DNA from: Bog-532 sp963742875 | Lineage (GTDB): Bacteria > Actinomycetota > Actinomycetes > Streptosporangiales > Streptosporangiaceae | NCBI GenBank assembly: GCA_963742875.1 | Contig: CAVUNO010000020.1 | Coordinates: forward strand, 1 to 64,000 | DNA length: 64,000 bases | Reading direction: 5' to 3' | In this document: piece by piece, positions 36,197-45,377 of the stretch | How the letters are laid out: each line of letters opens with the position of its first letter | Position numbering within the stretch: the first letter of the stretch is position 1 | The notes under the pieces: generated by a model | Database searches by the model: none | What the model was told of the DNA's origin: nothing | Seen by the model: only the letters and a program-made list of their open reading frames with translations | Translations under genes and position numbers: made by a program

Positions 36197-36462
36197 GAGC
36201 CCACCTTCCCAGACCAAGCAGCCAATCATGCCGAACGGACCTGTGCCAGACCCTTGCGGCCGTCCGGAGCCGCGGACGAGAGGAGGCGGACGGCTGGCCG
36301 CCCGCGCCGCGCGGGGCAGCGGATGAGCGGAGCGGATTCTTTTGTTATAGGGGCGTGACATTAGAATCGCGCGGGTTGCCTGTTGCGCGACACGGCGGAA
36401 TGGGCCAGGCAAGGGCCCCGTCGGCCCAGGGTGGCCGGCGCGGGGAAGGAGAAAAACCGCAA

Positions 36463-38133
36463 GTGACGGTCGTTGATGAGGCGCGCCGGCGCGCCGGAGA
36501 AGACCGGGGCGACGGGCACCAGCGCCCGGCCGGCCCAGCCGGGCCGGCGGGTTCAGAGGTGCTGGCCGAGGCGGGCCGACGGCGCGCGTTCGCGGTGATC
36601 AGTCACCCGGACGCGGGCAAGTCGACGCTCACCGAGGCGCTGGCGCTGCACGCGTCGGCGATCACACAGGCCGGTGCCGTGCACGGCAAGGCCGGCCGGC
36701 GCGGGGTGACCTCGGATTGGATGGCCATGGAACGTGACCGCGGCATCTCCATCACCTCCGCGGCGCTCCGCTTCGACTACGGCGGGATGGTGCTGAACCT
36801 GCTGGACACCCCCGGCCACGCCGACTTCTCCGAGGACACCTACCGGGTGCTGGAAGCTGTCGACTGCGCCATCATGCTGCTGGACTCGGCCAAGGGCCTG
36901 GAGCCGCAGACGCTGAAGCTCTTCGACGTATGCCGCAACCGGCGCGTCCCCGTCATCACCTTCGTCAACAAGTGGGACCGTCCGGGCCGCGAGCCGCTGG
37001 AACTGCTCGACGAGATCGAGCAGCGGATCGGCCTGCGCCCGACGCCGCTGAACTGGCCGGTCGGGGTGGCCGGTGATTTCCGCGGGCTGATCGAGCGCCG
37101 CACCGGCGACTTCACGGCCTACACCCGCACGCCAGGCGGAGCCGGCCGCGCCATCGAGGAGCACTTGGACGCCGCGCAGGCGGCCGAGCGCGAGAGTGCC
37201 GCGTACACGACCGCGGCGGAAGAGCTCGCGCTGCTGGACGAGATCGGCGCGGGCGTGGACATGGACTCCTTCCTGGCGGGAGAGTCCTCGCCGGTCCTGT
37301 TCGGCGCGGCGCTGCCCAACTTCGGCGTGCGGCGGCTGCTGGAAGGGCTCTGCGAGCTCGCCCCGCCACCCGCCCCGCGGCGTGACGTCAAGGACGAGCC
37401 GCGCGCGGTCGACGCCCCGTTCGCCGGCCTGGTGTTCAAGGTGCAGGCCAACATGGACCGCAACCACCGGGACCGGGTGGCCTTCGTCCGGGTGTGCTCG
37501 GGGCGCTTCGAGCGCGGCATGGTGCTGACCCACGCGGCCACCGGCCGGCCGTTCGCGACCAAATACGCCCAGGCCATGTTCGGCCAGGAGCGTGAAACCG
37601 TGGACGTCGCCTATCCGGGCGACGTGATCGGCCTGGTCAACGCGACCGCGCTGCGGCCCGGGGACACGCTGTTCGACGCCCAGGCGGTCAAGTTCCCGCC
37701 GATCCCGAGTTTCGCCCCGGAACACTTCGCCGTTGTGCGCAGCAAGGGCGCGAGCAAGCACAAGCAGTTCCGCAAGGGCATCGAACAGCTCGGCACAGAG
37801 GGCGTCGTCCAGGTGCTCGCCTCCAACCTGCGCGGCGACCAGGCCCCGGTGCTCGCCGCGGTCGGGCCGCTGCAGTTCGATGTGGTCCTGAACCGGCTGG
37901 AGAACGAGTTCGGGGCCCGGGCCGAGCTGGAGCATCTCGGCTACACGCTCGCCCGCCGGACCGACCGCGAGGGAGCGGCCAGCCTCGCCGGGCAGCGCGG
38001 GGCCGAGGTCCTCACCCGCCGCCTCGACGGGGCCCTGCTGGCCCTGTTCACGGACAAATGGCGGCTGGCCGCCATCCAGCGCGAGAAGCCCGGCATCATG
38101 CTGGACACGCTGGTGGCCGGCACCAACGGTTAA
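36463..38133 (+). CDS. prfC: Peptide chain release factor 3
   Basis: The 556-residue GTPase starts at GTG 36463 with AAGGAG upstream. G motifs are HPDAGKST (G1), RDRGISITSAAL (G2), DTPGHADFSEDTYR (G3) and NKWD (G4). Domain 2 (FAGLVFKVQANMDRNHRDRV) and the RF3 C-terminal domain (FRKGIEQLGTEGVVQVL, PVLAAVGPLQFDVVLNRLEN) follow. RF3 recycles RF1/RF2 from terminating ribosomes. It is not found in all actinobacteria. The N-terminal 35 residues before AFAVISHPDAG are low-complexity. Confidence 0.95.
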   Translation: MTVVDEARRRAGEDRGDGHQRPAGPAGPAGSEVLAEAGRRRAFAVISHPDAGKSTLTEALALHASAITQAGAVHGKAGRRGVTSDWMAMERDRGISITSAALRFDYGGMVLNLLDTPGHADFSEDTYRVLEAVDCAIMLLDSAKGLEPQTLKLFDVCRNRRVPVITFVNKWDRPGREPLELLDEIEQRIGLRPTPLNWPVGVAGDFRGLIERRTGDFTAYTRTPGGAGRAIEEHLDAAQAAERESAAYTTAAEELALLDEIGAGVDMDSFLAGESSPVLFGAALPNFGVRRLLEGLCELAPPPAPRRDVKDEPRAVDAPFAGLVFKVQANMDRNHRDRVAFVRVCSGRFERGMVLTHAATGRPFATKYAQAMFGQERETVDVAYPGDVIGLVNATALRPGDTLFDAQAVKFPPIPSFAPEHFAVVRSKGASKHKQFRKGIEQLGTEGVVQVLASNLRGDQAPVLAAVGPLQFDVVLNRLENEFGARAELEHLGYTLARRTDREGAASLAGQRGAEVLTRRLDGALLALFTDKWRLAAIQREKPGIMLDTLVAGTNG

Positions 38134-38143
38134 AGCGGATAAG

Positions 38144-39082
38144 TCATCCCTCGCCGGGTGATTCCATCTCGGCGAGGGCCTGGCCGTAGGCGAGGGTTAT
38201 CAGCTTGGCCACGCTGTCGTGCGCGCCCAGGGGCGCCGCCGAATCCGCGCCGATGCTCGCGCACGCCGCCTCAAGCTCACCGGGCCTGGCCTCCGGCCCG
38301 ATGATGCACGGCGCGATGGCGATCCGGCCCACGCCCATGTACCGCAGCTGCGCGGCGGCTTCGCCGATGCTGGGACTCCCGTCCAGCGCGGCCGCGAACA
38401 CAGGCAGGGCGAGCCGCGCCGCCAGCAGCACGGAGGTCGGCGTGGCGGCCGCGGCGGCCTGTGTGCCGCCGACGGTGGCCACGATGATGCCATCGGCCGC
38501 GGTGGGGATGCTGAACATGCGGACCCGGTCGGCGCGGGCGAGGTGCGCATCGGCGAGCCGGATGTGCAGGGCTTCGGCGAACGTCAGGCTCACGTTGAAC
38601 GGTTCGGCGATGTAGGCGTTCACGTTGCTCTGGATAACGCCGTACCGGGTCGCGTCGATCACGGCCGGGTAGGGGAGGGCGAGCAGCGGCACCACGATGG
38701 CGGCCGGGCCATCCGTCGGGCGCGCGTTCGCGGCGCTGGCCAGCACGGCGGGAAGCCCCGCCGGGTCGTCGCGGCTGGTCCCGACGCGTGCCATCCGCAC
38801 GTCAACGCTGGGATTGTCGACGCGGATGGTCGACGTGACCGCCGCGGCCACGTCCGGGGGGCCGGACTGCCCGGCGACGGCCAGCACGAGGGCTGGCGCC
38901 TCCGGGGGCAGGCCGTTCGGCACCGGCCGCCGGTGACGTCCGGTCGAGGCACCCGGCCCTGGCGACGGCTCACGCGGTGGTGCCGGGGTATGGGCAGGCG
39001 CTGACCGCGGCGCCGACTGGCGCTTCGGCAGCCCGGTGACTGGTTCCCGCAGATCGGCCACAACGCGAGCGTAGCCGTGCAC
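38144..39082 (-). CDS. CbiX/SirB-like protein, divergent
   Basis: The product has a Pro-rich N terminus (about 60 residues) and a two-lobe domain: LVLAVAGQSGPPDVAAAVTS, VPLLALPYPAVI in lobe 1 and GIIVATVGGTQAAAAATPTS, GRIAIAPCIIGPE in lobe 2. The order matches sirohydrochlorin/cobalt chelatases of the CbiX type, but the usual AHGS-type metal-binding His at the start is AVAGQS here. A true chelatase function is therefore doubtful. The start codon is not certain. It converges on prfC with 10 bases between stops. Confidence 0.6.
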   Translation of the reverse strand: MHGYARVVADLREPVTGLPKRQSAPRSAPAHTPAPPREPSPGPGASTGRHRRPVPNGLPPEAPALVLAVAGQSGPPDVAAAVTSTIRVDNPSVDVRMARVGTSRDDPAGLPAVLASAANARPTDGPAAIVVPLLALPYPAVIDATRYGVIQSNVNAYIAEPFNVSLTFAEALHIRLADAHLARADRVRMFSIPTAADGIIVATVGGTQAAAAATPTSVLLAARLALPVFAAALDGSPSIGEAAAQLRYMGVGRIAIAPCIIGPEARPGELEAACASIGADSAAPLGAHDSVAKLITLAYGQALAEMESPGEG

Positions 39083-39233
39083 GCTCCGGCATGCCCCAAA
39101 AGCCGCGAAACCCGACAGTAGGTAGTTCCCGCTGATAGCTGCGCTCCGCGACCAGGGTGGATGCCGTTCGCGCCGCCGACGTGCGCTTTGTTACCGGCGG
39201 GTTCGGTTCCGGGTGGTCAGTCGCGGCCGCCGG

Positions 39234-40460
39234 CTACCCGCAGGCATCCTGAGCCGCGGTGTCGCTGCCGGATCCACCCGGTCCGCCGGACGCGGCCGAT
39301 GCGCCCGGGGGAGAAGCGGAGCCGACGGCCGGCCGGGCGCTCCCACCGGGCGCTGGTGACGAGCCCCCGCCGGGCGGGCGGGCCGTCCGGGACGGGGTGG
39401 GCCTGACCAGGCTCTGGTCGTTCGCCAGAGCCTGGAAGAGCCGCCCGGCCGCCTGGGCGTCCCACTGCACCGCGACCTGGCCGGTGGGGGTCTGGTAGTC
39501 CACGGTGGCGAGCGGCACGGTCGTGAACGCGACATCGCCTGTGGAGATGCCGCGTATCTGATCCGCGAGGGCCGACACGTTCAGGCCCTGGTTGACGGTC
39601 AGCGCGGACAGCGACGCGCTGATGAACTGGGACAGCCGCACCGGGTTGGCCAGCAGTCCCGAGTGAATCGCCTCGGTGAGCGCCGACGACACCAGGTGCT
39701 GCTGGTCCTGGATACGGGCGAGGTCGGAGGTGGCGAAGGAATGCCGGTCGCGCGCGTAGGCCAGGGCGGTGATCCCGTTGACGTGGTGCACGCCCGCCGA
39801 CAGGTGCAGCCCGCTGTAGGCGTCGTTGAGCGCCTGCGGCAGGCAGATATTCACCCCGCCGAGCGCGTCGATCACCTTGACGAACCCCAGGAAGTCGACC
39901 TCGACGTAGTCGTTGACGGTCAGGCCGGTGGCCTGCTCGACCGTCTGCACTATGAGCCGGGCGCCCCCGTACCCGTACGCGGCGTTGATCTTGCTCATGC
40001 CGTGCCCGGGGATGTTCACCCAGGAATCACGGGGGATGCTGACGACGGTCACCCGGCTCCGGTCCGCCGACACGTGCACCAGCATCAGCGTGTCGGAATT
40101 CGAGCTGACGTCGTTGCCCACGTGCAGCACGACTTCCTCGTGATGGCTGAGACCGGTCCGGGGGTCCACGCCGGCCACCAGGATGTTGAGCGGCCCGGTC
40201 GAGCCAGAGTCCGCGGTGCCTGCGTCCACGCGCTTGATGTGGGCGTTGATGTACCCGGTCAGGGCCCAGGCGCCCGCGGATACGACGAGGACGAGCGCGG
40301 ACATGGCTCCGCACACGGCCAGCAGGGCCCGCCGCCTCCTGGCGCCCCGGCTCGAGGCGATGCGGGCCGCCAGCCGGGCCTGCGCGTCAGAGCGGAGGTA
40401 CGGCTGCGGCGGCGGCCGCCGGACATCCGCAGCCGGCGATCCATCCTGGCTGTCCGTCAT
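39234..40460 (-). CDS. LytR-CpsA-Psr family cell-wall glycopolymer ligase
   Basis: The 408-residue protein has a cytoplasmic N terminus, one membrane helix (about 50-70, ALLAVCGAMSALVLVVSAG) and an LCP domain with SSNSDTLMLVHVSADRSRVT, VVSIPRDSWVNIPG, KINAAYGYGG, VDFLGFVKVIDALGG and YARDRHSFATSDLARIQDQQ, including the conserved Arg and Asp residues. LCP enzymes attach polymers such as teichoic acid or arabinogalactan to peptidoglycan outside the membrane. The C terminus is a Ser/Pro/Gly-rich tail of about 60 residues. Confidence 0.93.
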   Translation of the reverse strand: MTDSQDGSPAADVRRPPPQPYLRSDAQARLAARIASSRGARRRRALLAVCGAMSALVLVVSAGAWALTGYINAHIKRVDAGTADSGSTGPLNILVAGVDPRTGLSHHEEVVLHVGNDVSSNSDTLMLVHVSADRSRVTVVSIPRDSWVNIPGHGMSKINAAYGYGGARLIVQTVEQATGLTVNDYVEVDFLGFVKVIDALGGVNICLPQALNDAYSGLHLSAGVHHVNGITALAYARDRHSFATSDLARIQDQQHLVSSALTEAIHSGLLANPVRLSQFISASLSALTVNQGLNVSALADQIRGISTGDVAFTTVPLATVDYQTPTGQVAVQWDAQAAGRLFQALANDQSLVRPTPSRTARPPGGGSSPAPGGSARPAVGSASPPGASAASGGPGGSGSDTAAQDACG

Positions 40461-40589
40461 GCTCCTCCCCGGCCACCCTCTGGTCAGGCTACCTCGCTGC
40501 CATCGGGCTGCCCGAGCGCAGCGCCGGCCGTTCGGCCAGCGCACTTATTGGTTTCCGGGATGGCATCGCCGTCGCATCACCGTTATAGT

Positions 40590-40601
40590 TACTAGTGAGT
40601 A
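40590..40601. promoter_or_regulatory. Candidate TetR-type operator upstream of the acyl-CoA dehydrogenase gene
   Basis: TACTAGTGAGTA is an imperfect palindrome (TACT-N4-AGTA) 58 bases upstream of the start and next to a TATAGT that could be a -10 box. Such sites bind TetR-family regulators of fatty-acid genes in actinobacteria. No regulator gene is nearby. Confidence 0.4.
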
Positions 40602-40658
40602 GCTTGTCTCTGGCCGTCGGGGTCGGACAGGCGCGACGTAACGAACCAGAGGGTTGGG

Positions 40659-42509
40659 ATGAGCCACTACAAGAGCAATCTGCGCGACATCGAGTTCAAC
40701 CTGTTCGAAGTGCTGCGCCGCCAGGACGTCATGGGCGCCGAGCCGTATGAGGAATTCGATGAGAAGACGGCCCGGGGGATCCTGGATGAGGTGAACCGGC
40801 TGGCCGTTGGGCCGCTCGCCGAGTCCTTCGCCGACGCCGACCGTCATCCGCCCATGTTCGACCCGGCGGACGGCTCCGTGCGGATTACCGAATCCTTCCG
40901 CCGGTCCTTCCGCGCTTACATGGACGCCGAGTGGTACCGCCTGGACCTGCCGGTCGAGATCGGCGGCTCGAACGCACCGCGCTCCCTGTACTGGGCGGTG
41001 GCCGAGTTGATCCTCGGCTCGAACCCGTCGGTCTGGATGTACTCCAGCGGCCCGGCGTTCGCCCATCTCCTGTGGGAGATCGGCACCCCCGAGCAGAAGC
41101 AGTTCGCCGTGCGGGCCATCGAGCGCAAGTGGGGCTCGACCATGGTGCTCACTGAGCCGGACGCGGGCTCCGACGTGGGCGCCGGCCGGACCAGGGCGAC
41201 CGAGCAGCCGGACGGCACGTGGCACCTTGACGGTGTCAAGCGGTTCATCACCAGCGGCGAGCAGGATATGACCGAGAACATCTTCCACCTGGTGCTGGCG
41301 CGCCCCGAGGGTGCCGGGCCCGGTACCAAGGGCCTGTCGATGTTCCTGGTACCGAAATACCTGGTCAACGCGGATGGCTCGCCCGGCGAGCGTAACGGCG
41401 TCCGGGTCACCAACGTCGAGCACAAGATGGGCCTGAAGGCCTCCACGACGTGTGAGGTGACGTTCGGCGGCGACCGGCCGGCGGTCGGGACTCTGGTCGG
41501 CGGCGTACACGACGGTATCCGGCAGATGTTCAATATCATCGAGCACGCCCGGATGGTCATCGGCGTCAAGGCCATCGGCACACTGTCGACCGGCTACCTG
41601 AACGCGCTGGAGTTCGCCAAGAGCCGGGTCCAGGGGGCCGACCTCACCCAGATGCTCGACAAGACGGCCCCGCGGGTCACGATCACCCACCACCCGGACG
41701 TCCGCCGGATGCTGATGCTGCAGAAGGCGTACGCCGAAGGCATGCGCGCGCTGGTCCTGTACATGGCGGCGATCCAGGATGACCTGCAGACGGGCGCGGC
41801 CGAGGGGCGGACCGACGAGAAGACGGCCCGCCTGAACGATCTGCTGCTCCCGGTCGTCAAGGGCCTGGGGTCGGAGCGGGCGTACGAGATGCTCACGCTG
41901 TCGCTGCAGACCCTCGGCGGATCGGGTTTCCTGCAGGACTACCCGATCGAGCAGTACATCAGGGACGCCAAGATCGACAGCCTGTACGAGGGCACCACCG
42001 GCATCCAGGGCATGGACCTGTACTTCCGGAAGATCGTCCGGGACGGCGGGCAGTCGTTCGGTACCGTGCTCGCCGAGATCAGGGCGTTCGCGGCCAAGGA
42101 CGGCGGCAACGGCCGGCTGAAGAGCGAACGGGCCGCGCTGGCCCAGGCCGCCGACGACCTGGAGGCCATGACCGGCGCGATGACGGGCTTCCTGAGCCAG
42201 TCGGCGACTCAGCCCGAGGAGATCTACCGGGTCGGGCTGAACACGACCCGGCTGCTGCTCGCGCTGGGCGACGTGATGGTCGGCTGGCTGCTGGCCCGCC
42301 AGGCTGAGATCGCGCTGGCCCGGCTGGACGAGATCGGGGTGCCCGCGGACGGGGATCGGCACGCGCAGAGTGAGCGCGACTTCTACACCGGCAAGGTCGC
42401 GGGCGCCCGCTTCTTCGCCGCAACCGTCCTGCCCCGTATCACCTCCGAGCGCAAGATCGCCGAAGAAACCACCCTCGACCTTATGGAAATCCCCGAAGAA
42501 GCGTTCTAG
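40659..42509 (+). CDS. Acyl-CoA dehydrogenase
   Basis: The 616-residue flavoenzyme has an N-terminal extension domain (SHYKSNLRDIEFNLFEVLRR), the acyl-CoA dehydrogenase N, middle (MVLTEPDAGSDVGAGRTRAT, KRFITSGEQDMTENIFHLVL) and C-terminal domains (EHARMVIGVKAIGTLSTGYL, TLGGSGFLQDYPIEQYIRDA). The motif KIDSLYEGTTGIQGMDLYFR holds the catalytic Glu. A C-terminal extension domain follows. The layout is that of the 600-residue DmdC/FadE5-like group acting on broad or special acyl-CoAs. FAD-dependent alpha,beta-oxidation in the cytosol is expected. The start MSHYKSN fits well. Confidence 0.93.
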   Translation: MSHYKSNLRDIEFNLFEVLRRQDVMGAEPYEEFDEKTARGILDEVNRLAVGPLAESFADADRHPPMFDPADGSVRITESFRRSFRAYMDAEWYRLDLPVEIGGSNAPRSLYWAVAELILGSNPSVWMYSSGPAFAHLLWEIGTPEQKQFAVRAIERKWGSTMVLTEPDAGSDVGAGRTRATEQPDGTWHLDGVKRFITSGEQDMTENIFHLVLARPEGAGPGTKGLSMFLVPKYLVNADGSPGERNGVRVTNVEHKMGLKASTTCEVTFGGDRPAVGTLVGGVHDGIRQMFNIIEHARMVIGVKAIGTLSTGYLNALEFAKSRVQGADLTQMLDKTAPRVTITHHPDVRRMLMLQKAYAEGMRALVLYMAAIQDDLQTGAAEGRTDEKTARLNDLLLPVVKGLGSERAYEMLTLSLQTLGGSGFLQDYPIEQYIRDAKIDSLYEGTTGIQGMDLYFRKIVRDGGQSFGTVLAEIRAFAAKDGGNGRLKSERAALAQAADDLEAMTGAMTGFLSQSATQPEEIYRVGLNTTRLLLALGDVMVGWLLARQAEIALARLDEIGVPADGDRHAQSERDFYTGKVAGARFFAATVLPRITSERKIAEETTLDLMEIPEEAF

Positions 42510-42631
42510 AGCGCATCAGGCGCGTTACGGCGAGGCGCTCATACCGGCCCAGCGAGTCCGGGCCTTGTGCCCGGCGAGCGGCCGGTGTGTCGGCGAAGTA
42601 CCGCAGCGGGGCGCGAAGCGCCGCGGGGGTT

Positions 42632-42651
42632 CCGGGGGGTCGTCCCCCCGG
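42632..42651. terminator. Hairpin between convergent acyl-CoA dehydrogenase and Dabb genes
   Basis: CCGGGGGG and CCCCCCGG form a perfect 8-bp stem around TCGT, 10 bases before the stop of the minus-strand Dabb gene. A second smaller hairpin (GGCGC-GAA-GCGCC) lies just upstream. There is no T-run, which is common for actinobacterial terminators. Confidence 0.5.
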
Positions 42652-42661
42652 GCCAGCACAG

Positions 42662-42961
42662 CTAGCCGGTGAATTCGAACTGGACGGCGGCCCGGCGGCC
42701 CGTGATCGGGGCGACGTAGGCGGCCACTATGGCCCGGTGCGCGGGATCGTCGCGATAGGCAAGGTAGCCGTTGATGTTGTCGAAATCGGCCGTGACCGCG
42801 AAATCGTAGTTGCCCTCGTTGAGGCGCTGGTCAAAACCGAGCGCGAACCCGCGCACCGAAGGCACGATCTCTGGCAGCGTGGCCAGCTCGTCGAAGGCCC
42901 GCTTCTTGTCCACATCGCGCGCGTGCTCGTTCCAGCCGAACAGCACCGTATGCCTGATCAT
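42662..42961 (-). CDS. Dabb (stress-responsive A/B barrel) family protein
   Basis: The 99-residue protein is a single Dabb domain: MIRHTVLFGWNEHARDVDKK at the start, VPSVRGFALGFDQRLNEGNY in the middle, and YLAYRDDPAHRAIVAAYVAP near the end, with the conserved His after the first strand. Members form small dimeric barrels; some are enzymes, most have no known reaction. Confidence 0.85.
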   Translation of the reverse strand: MIRHTVLFGWNEHARDVDKKRAFDELATLPEIVPSVRGFALGFDQRLNEGNYDFAVTADFDNINGYLAYRDDPAHRAIVAAYVAPITGRRAAVQFEFTG

Positions 42962-43169
42962 GCTTTTCTGCCTCCCTCGCAGGCGCTTCGCTTGGTCGTG
43001 CCGCAGGCGCGCAAGACGACACCGCGGGAGCCTGGCCCTCGGCGCCGGGACACCGCTAAGGCCCTGCCGAGGCTAGCGGCGTTCGGCCCGGCGCCTGCGG
43101 CATCGCGCTACAGGCTCCCGGCGTGCTGCGAATGACGTTACAGGCCCATGGCGCCGAGCTTGTTGCAAG

Positions 43170-43895
43170 CTACAAGCCCATGTCGTCGAGTTCTTTGTGC
43201 AGGGCGGCCCGCGGGCCCCCGCTGACCTTTGGGGAGGAGGGCGCGGCGGCGACGGCCGGGCGCTGGCGGGTGCGCAGGATCCAGCCCGCCAGCACGCCGC
43301 CCACCAGGCCGCCGGCATGGCCGATCCAGCTCACTCCGGGCGTCCCCGGGATGGCGACCGTGAGGATGTAAGCGTAGGCGACCGCCGCCAGTGCCCCCAC
43401 GATCGCGTCCACGAAGTTCCGGTCGAACAGCCCGCGCACCACCACGTACCCGAAGTACCCGAAGATGAGCCCGCTCGCGCCGACCGTGAGCTCGTTGCCG
43501 GACTGGAACAGCCAGACCGCCAGGCCGCTGGTGATCACGGCGATCACCGTGACGGCGATGAACTTGGCGATGCCCCGGTAGGCGGCCAGGAAACCGAGGA
43601 CGAGCAGCGGGACGGAGTTCCCTTCGAGATGCTGCCAGGAGAAGTGCAGGAACGGCGCGGTGAAGATGTCCGCCAGATGGCCATCACTCCGCGGCACGAT
43701 GCCGAGGCTCATGTCGAGCCGGTAACTGTCCGCCCAGTTGGCCAGCTGGATGACCCATAGCAGCCCAAGAAATCCGGCCATGAACACCAGGGCGCGCACG
43801 GCCTTACCCACCGACAGGCTGTTCCGGCCGCCACGCCGTTTCACGCTCGTGAGGTCGTCGCCGGTCAGCATGCCGCCGGAAGGGCTGTCAGGCAT
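43170..43895 (-). CDS. Rhomboid-family intramembrane serine protease
   Basis: The 241-residue membrane protein has six hydrophobic segments. The catalytic dyad is visible as Ser in GASGLIFGYFGYVVVRGLFD and His in WIGHAGGLVGGVLAGW; HLEGNSVPLLVLGFL corresponds to the HxxxN oxyanion motif. Rhomboids cleave membrane proteins within the bilayer. The start ATG 43895 is chosen because the upstream frame overlaps the E2 gene. The C-terminal tail is polar. Confidence 0.9.
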   Translation of the reverse strand: MPDSPSGGMLTGDDLTSVKRRGGRNSLSVGKAVRALVFMAGFLGLLWVIQLANWADSYRLDMSLGIVPRSDGHLADIFTAPFLHFSWQHLEGNSVPLLVLGFLAAYRGIAKFIAVTVIAVITSGLAVWLFQSGNELTVGASGLIFGYFGYVVVRGLFDRNFVDAIVGALAAVAYAYILTVAIPGTPGVSWIGHAGGLVGGVLAGWILRTRQRPAVAAAPSSPKVSGGPRAALHKELDDMGL

Positions 43896-43920
43896 TGTGG
43901 TCTCCCACCCGATCGCGCGT

Positions 43921-45367
43921 TCAGATCCAGGCGAGCATGCGGACGGGATCTTCGAGCATCTGCCCGATGTCACGGAGCACGGCCGAGCCCAGTTCCCCGT
44001 CCACGATCCGATGATCAAAGGACAGGGACAGCGTGGTCGCCTGGCGTACGGCGATCTCGCCGTCGTGCACCCACGCCGCGTCCCTGATCCGGCCGACCGC
44101 CAGGATGGCCGCCTCGCCAGGCGTCAGGATCGGCGTGCCAGCATCCACTCCGAATACTCCTACGTTGGTGATTGTGATGGTACCTCCCGTTAGATCGGCG
44201 GGCGCGCAACGGCCGTCGCGGGCGGTGACGGTGAGGCCCGCGAAGGCGCGCGCGAGCTCGGGCATGGTCAGCACGTGCGCGTCCTTGATGTTCGGGACGA
44301 TCAGGCCCCGTTCCGTCGCGGTGGCGAAGCCGAGGTTCACGTAGTGGCGGACGACGATCTGCTGGGCCTGCTCATCCCAGACCGAATTGATCATCGGATG
44401 ACGCGCGACCGCCACCAGCACCGCCCGCGCCACGAACAGCAGCGGGGAGACCCGCAGCCCGGCGAATTCGGGCAGGTCGCGGATGCGCTGCAGAGCGGCC
44501 ATCGTCTCGGAGACGTCCACGTCCAGGAACACCGTCACGTGCGGAGCGGTGAACGCGCTGGTCACCATGGCCGAGGCGATGTGCTTCCGGACGCCGCGGA
44601 CGGGGATGCGCTCCTCGCGCGGGACCCCCGTCTGCCCCGGTGACGGCGCCGGGCCCGCCTGCGCCGCCGCGGGCCAGGTTTCTTCCGCCGAACGGGCCCG
44701 GCCGCGGGCTTGCACCGCACGCCCGATGTCGTCCCGGGTGATCGACCCTTGCGGTCCGGTCCCGCTGAGCTGGCTCAGATCGACACCGAGGTTCCGGGCC
44801 AGCTTCCGGACGGGCGGCTTGGCCAGGGGTCGATGACCGTTGCGCGATCCCCCCGAGCCTGGTGTGACTGACGTGGTTGGTGTGACGGTCTTGCAGCTGA
44901 CTGGTGGGACGGCCTGCGCGGGGGCGGTCTTGCGCCTGCGGCGGGTCGTCGCGGCCACCTTGACGCCGTAGCCGACGAGCACCGGCTGGCGCTCCTCGGC
45001 CTGCTGACCGTCGCCAGCGTACCGTCCGGCATCCGCGCTGACCTGATCGGTACCGAAGCCGGCGTTGGCGGCTGTGCCGGTCCGGAGCCGGCCGGGCCGG
45101 GACGGGCGATGAGCCGGCGGAGCCGGTCACGTCGACGGCGATGATCGGCGTGCCGACGTCGACCGTCTGGCCGTCGGCGACCAGGAGGTCCGCTACGACG
45201 CCCGCGAATGGGCAGGGCAGCTCGACCACCGCCTTGGCCGTCTCGATCTCCACGATCACCTGGTTGATGGCGACCTCGTCCCCCGGCTTGACGTGCCAGG
45301 AAACGATGTCGGCCTCGGTCAGCCCCTCGCCGACGTCGGGCAGCCGGAACTCCTTGCGTTCGCTCAT
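43921..45367 (-). pseudogene. bkdH: 2-oxoacid dehydrogenase E2 (lipoyl acyltransferase), frameshifted in the linker
   Basis: From ATG 45367 the lipoyl domain (FRLPDVGEGLTEADIVSWHV, lipoyl Lys in EIETAKAVVEL) is in one frame to about residue 90. From about 45080 another frame carries the linker, the E1/E3-binding domain (VRKLARNLGVDLSQLSGTGP) and the catalytic domain (RKHIASAMVTSAFTAPHVTV; active His/Asp in LSLSFDHRIVDGELG) to 43921. A one-base change in the GC-rich linker at about 45080-45130 explains the split. The protein would form the core of a branched-chain or pyruvate dehydrogenase complex with the two genes upstream. Confidence 0.85.
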
Positions 45368-45377
45368 GGCAGCCTCC

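Noticed and set aside
36553..37935. 460-codon minus-strand open frame
   Set aside because: Antisense to release factor 3.
40545..42362. 605-codon minus-strand open frame
   Set aside because: Antisense to the intact acyl-CoA dehydrogenase gene.
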